A program made the position numbers and the translations under genes. This document shows, piece by piece, positions 62,535-64,000 of a stretch of 64,000 nucleotides of DNA (its first letter is position 1; every line of letters starts with the position of its first letter). Below the pieces are notes generated by a model that did not search any database, was not told where the DNA came from, and was given only the letters and a program-made list of their open reading frames with translations. The stretch is from Jiangella endophytica (lineage in GTDB: Bacteria > Actinomycetota > Actinomycetes > Jiangellales > Jiangellaceae). The DNA lies in NCBI RefSeq assembly GCF_003427025.1, contig NZ_QVAI01000017.1, positions 107,505-171,504 of the forward strand. The letters run 5' to 3'.

Positions 62535-63599
62535 CTAGACACCGCCGGTGTCGAGCGTCAGCTGCACCGCGGCGTCGGCCGGGAGGAGGCCCGTCACCGT
62601 GATGCCGGCCTTCTCGACCCGGACGCCGCCGGCCGGCAGCAATGCTCTGACCGTGGCGGCCAACCGCCGCGGTTCGGCGGTGGGTTCGGCCAGCCGGGTG
62701 CGGTCGCGATGCTCGAGGCGGTTCGCGTACGTCAGCCCGACCGTCACCACGGTGCAGGTGAACCCGGCGTCGCGCAGCCGCCCGGCCAGCTCCGCCGTGA
62801 GCGTCTCGACGTCGACGGCGGCGCCGCGGGGCACCATGCGCTGGACGCTGAACGAGCGGCGCGGGCGTTCGGGCCGCACGTTGGCGTCGTCGGTGCCGGC
62901 GGCGATGGCGGCGAGGCGCCGGGCCATCAGCGTGCCGGCGATGTCGCGCAGGTGTTGCGGATGCACGACCGCGATGTCGGCGACGGTGCGGATGTTGTGC
63001 TGGCGAAGCCGCCCGAGAGTCACCTCGCCCACACCCCACAGCTCGTCGATCAGCAGGGCCGGGCGCAGGTAGCGCTCCTCGGCCGGCTGGATGACGCGCA
63101 GGCCGCGCGGCTTCGCGGATCGGGACGCGAGCTTCGCCATGAGCTTCGTCCGCCCGGCACCGACCGTGACCGGCAGACCGATCTCCTGCCCGACCGCCCG
63201 CCGCACCGTGGCCGCCAGCTGGTCGATCGTCGCCCACGGGGTGGCGCGGGTGTCGAGGAAGGCCTCCTCCATGGAGCCGGCCTCGACCCGTGCGGCGAAC
63301 CGTCCGAACACGGCGAACAGCGCTCGACTGGCCACGGCGTAGGCCTCGGAGCGCAACGGCACGACCCGCAGCCGCGGGCACGCGGCGACCGCGTCGGTGA
63401 CGGACATGCCGGCCCGCACGCCCCACTCGCGCGCCTCGTAGCTGGCGCACGCGACGACGACGTCGCCGGCGGCCATCGGGATGCCCCGCAAGGACGGATC
63501 GTCGCGCTGCTCGACCGCCGCGAAGAACGCGTCGGCGTCGACGTGCAGCAGCGGCCCGCCCGGGAGTGCCCGGGCGAACTGGTCGTCCTCGCTCGGCAA
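62535..63599 (-). CDS. DinB-type Y-family DNA polymerase (Pol IV)
   Basis: 354 residues from a TTG at 63599; no ATG or GTG lies between this and the upstream stop. Y-family palm: first metal motif LLHVDADAFFAAVEQ. Second motif is GSMEEAFLD, where Pol IV normally has SxDEA(F/Y)LD, so a catalytic Asp is replaced by Glu. Little-finger domain at about 225-340. The C-terminal VQLTLD could be a beta-clamp motif. Translesion synthesis polymerase by family; activity may be altered. Confidence 0.9.
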   Translation of the reverse strand: MPSEDDQFARALPGGPLLHVDADAFFAAVEQRDDPSLRGIPMAAGDVVVACASYEAREWGVRAGMSVTDAVAACPRLRVVPLRSEAYAVASRALFAVFGRFAARVEAGSMEEAFLDTRATPWATIDQLAATVRRAVGQEIGLPVTVGAGRTKLMAKLASRSAKPRGLRVIQPAEERYLRPALLIDELWGVGEVTLGRLRQHNIRTVADIAVVHPQHLRDIAGTLMARRLAAIAAGTDDANVRPERPRRSFSVQRMVPRGAAVDVETLTAELAGRLRDAGFTCTVVTVGLTYANRLEHRDRTRLAEPTAEPRRLAATVRALLPAGGVRVEKAGITVTGLLPADAAVQLTLDTGGV

Positions 63600-63964
63600 C
63601 GCGACGAGGGCCTGCGGTTCGGCGTCGATGTGTTCAGCCTAGGCGGAGGCACTGACGAGGTCGCGTGCGCGCATGCGCCCTGGCTTCTTCGTCCCCGGCC
63701 TTCGAGACGGCCATGCGGCTACCGACCGAAGCGCCGGGCCACCGGGTATGGAACGTGGCGAAGGGCCGCCCCCGGCGGGGAAGCCCTTCATTCGATCAAC
63801 TCTCCGCAGCCGCGTCTGGTTCCCGCGAGACGAGCCGATTCCGCGGCGATCCGGCGGGTCGTGCCGGAAGGCCCCGGCGAGCTCCTGGACGAAGGCTCAA
63901 CCGCGACCGTGCCGCGATCCGGTGAGAACGCCCGCCGGTGCCCGCACAGCCGACCGTGAACGCA
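63600..63964. other. Intergenic, no convincing gene
   Basis: Contains an imperfect hairpin with arms GAAGGGC (63760-63766) and GCCCTTC (63783-63789). Short open frames lack ribosome sites and similarity to anything I recognise. Confidence 0.5.
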
Positions 63965-63999
63965 CGAACGCCCACCCGGAGAGCCCGGGTGGGCGTTCG
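63965..63999. terminator. Perfect 15-bp hairpin at the window edge
   Basis: CGAACGCCCACCCGG pairs with CCGGGTGGGCGTTCG over 5 nt. Probably the terminator of a minus-strand gene beyond the window. Confidence 0.65.
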
Positions 64000-64000
64000 A

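Overview
The window is very GC-rich DNA (G or C at most third codon positions, frequent GTG and TTG starts, 4-nt ATGA/GTGA gene overlaps, low-complexity Ala/Gly/Pro linkers). Gene content points to an actinomycete: a DUF4129/MoxR/DUF58 operon, a SigE-family ECF sigma factor, an MptB-like mannosyltransferase, a DUF5134 protein and an Arc-like/MazF pair. A Jiangella-like genus is a guess; no rRNA or other marker here allows a firm name. I saw no prophage, transposase, CRISPR array or tRNA gene.

Layout. 1-13.1 kb is a conserved housekeeping block: lepA (cut by the left edge), a ribbon-helix-helix/MazF-type pair, rpsT, then on the minus strand holA, comEC, comEA, a relic of a VOC gene, degV and leuS. 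leuS has a complete attenuator: an 11-residue leader peptide with four consecutive leucine codons, a dyad, and an intrinsic terminator. 13.1-19 kb holds a TerC-family membrane protein, a VKOR-family protein, and a tightly overlapped five-gene operon (DUF4129, small membrane protein, MoxR ATPase, DUF58, small membrane protein) that ends at a long palindromic element.

19.2-33.4 kb looks like a phosphate-scavenging region: a large class V aminotransferase, two tandem paralogous PhoX (DUF839) phosphatases with Tat signals, a cupin protein, an epimerase, a secreted glycerophosphodiesterase and a secreted M14 carboxypeptidase. Three promoters in it carry 11-nt-phased heptads like the actinobacterial PHO box. 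33.5-38.1 kb has two small genes and a molybdenum hydroxylase (coxS-coxL-coxM order, form II motif AYRGAGR). 38.1-46.8 kb is accessory: ECF sigma factor with a membrane partner, a leaderless marR with tandem operators, small oxidoreductase/VOC/YciI/AraC genes, a DUF5134 gene behind an FNR-like box, and a secreted serine protease.

46.9-56.2 kb is a sugar utilisation locus: DeoR regulator and GH4 glycosidase transcribed one way; PfkB kinase, lipoprotein binding protein, two CUT1 permeases and a very large secreted PIG-L deacetylase transcribed the other way. No ATPase subunit is encoded, so a shared ATPase is presumably used. 56.2-64 kb holds a TetR/aldo-keto reductase divergent pair over a nested palindrome, an MptB-like mannosyltransferase, a secreted M28 peptidase, an AEC transporter and a DinB-type polymerase. 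A dispersed palindrome of about 75-95 nt occurs twice (about 19.0 and 46.9 kb), both times between convergent genes.
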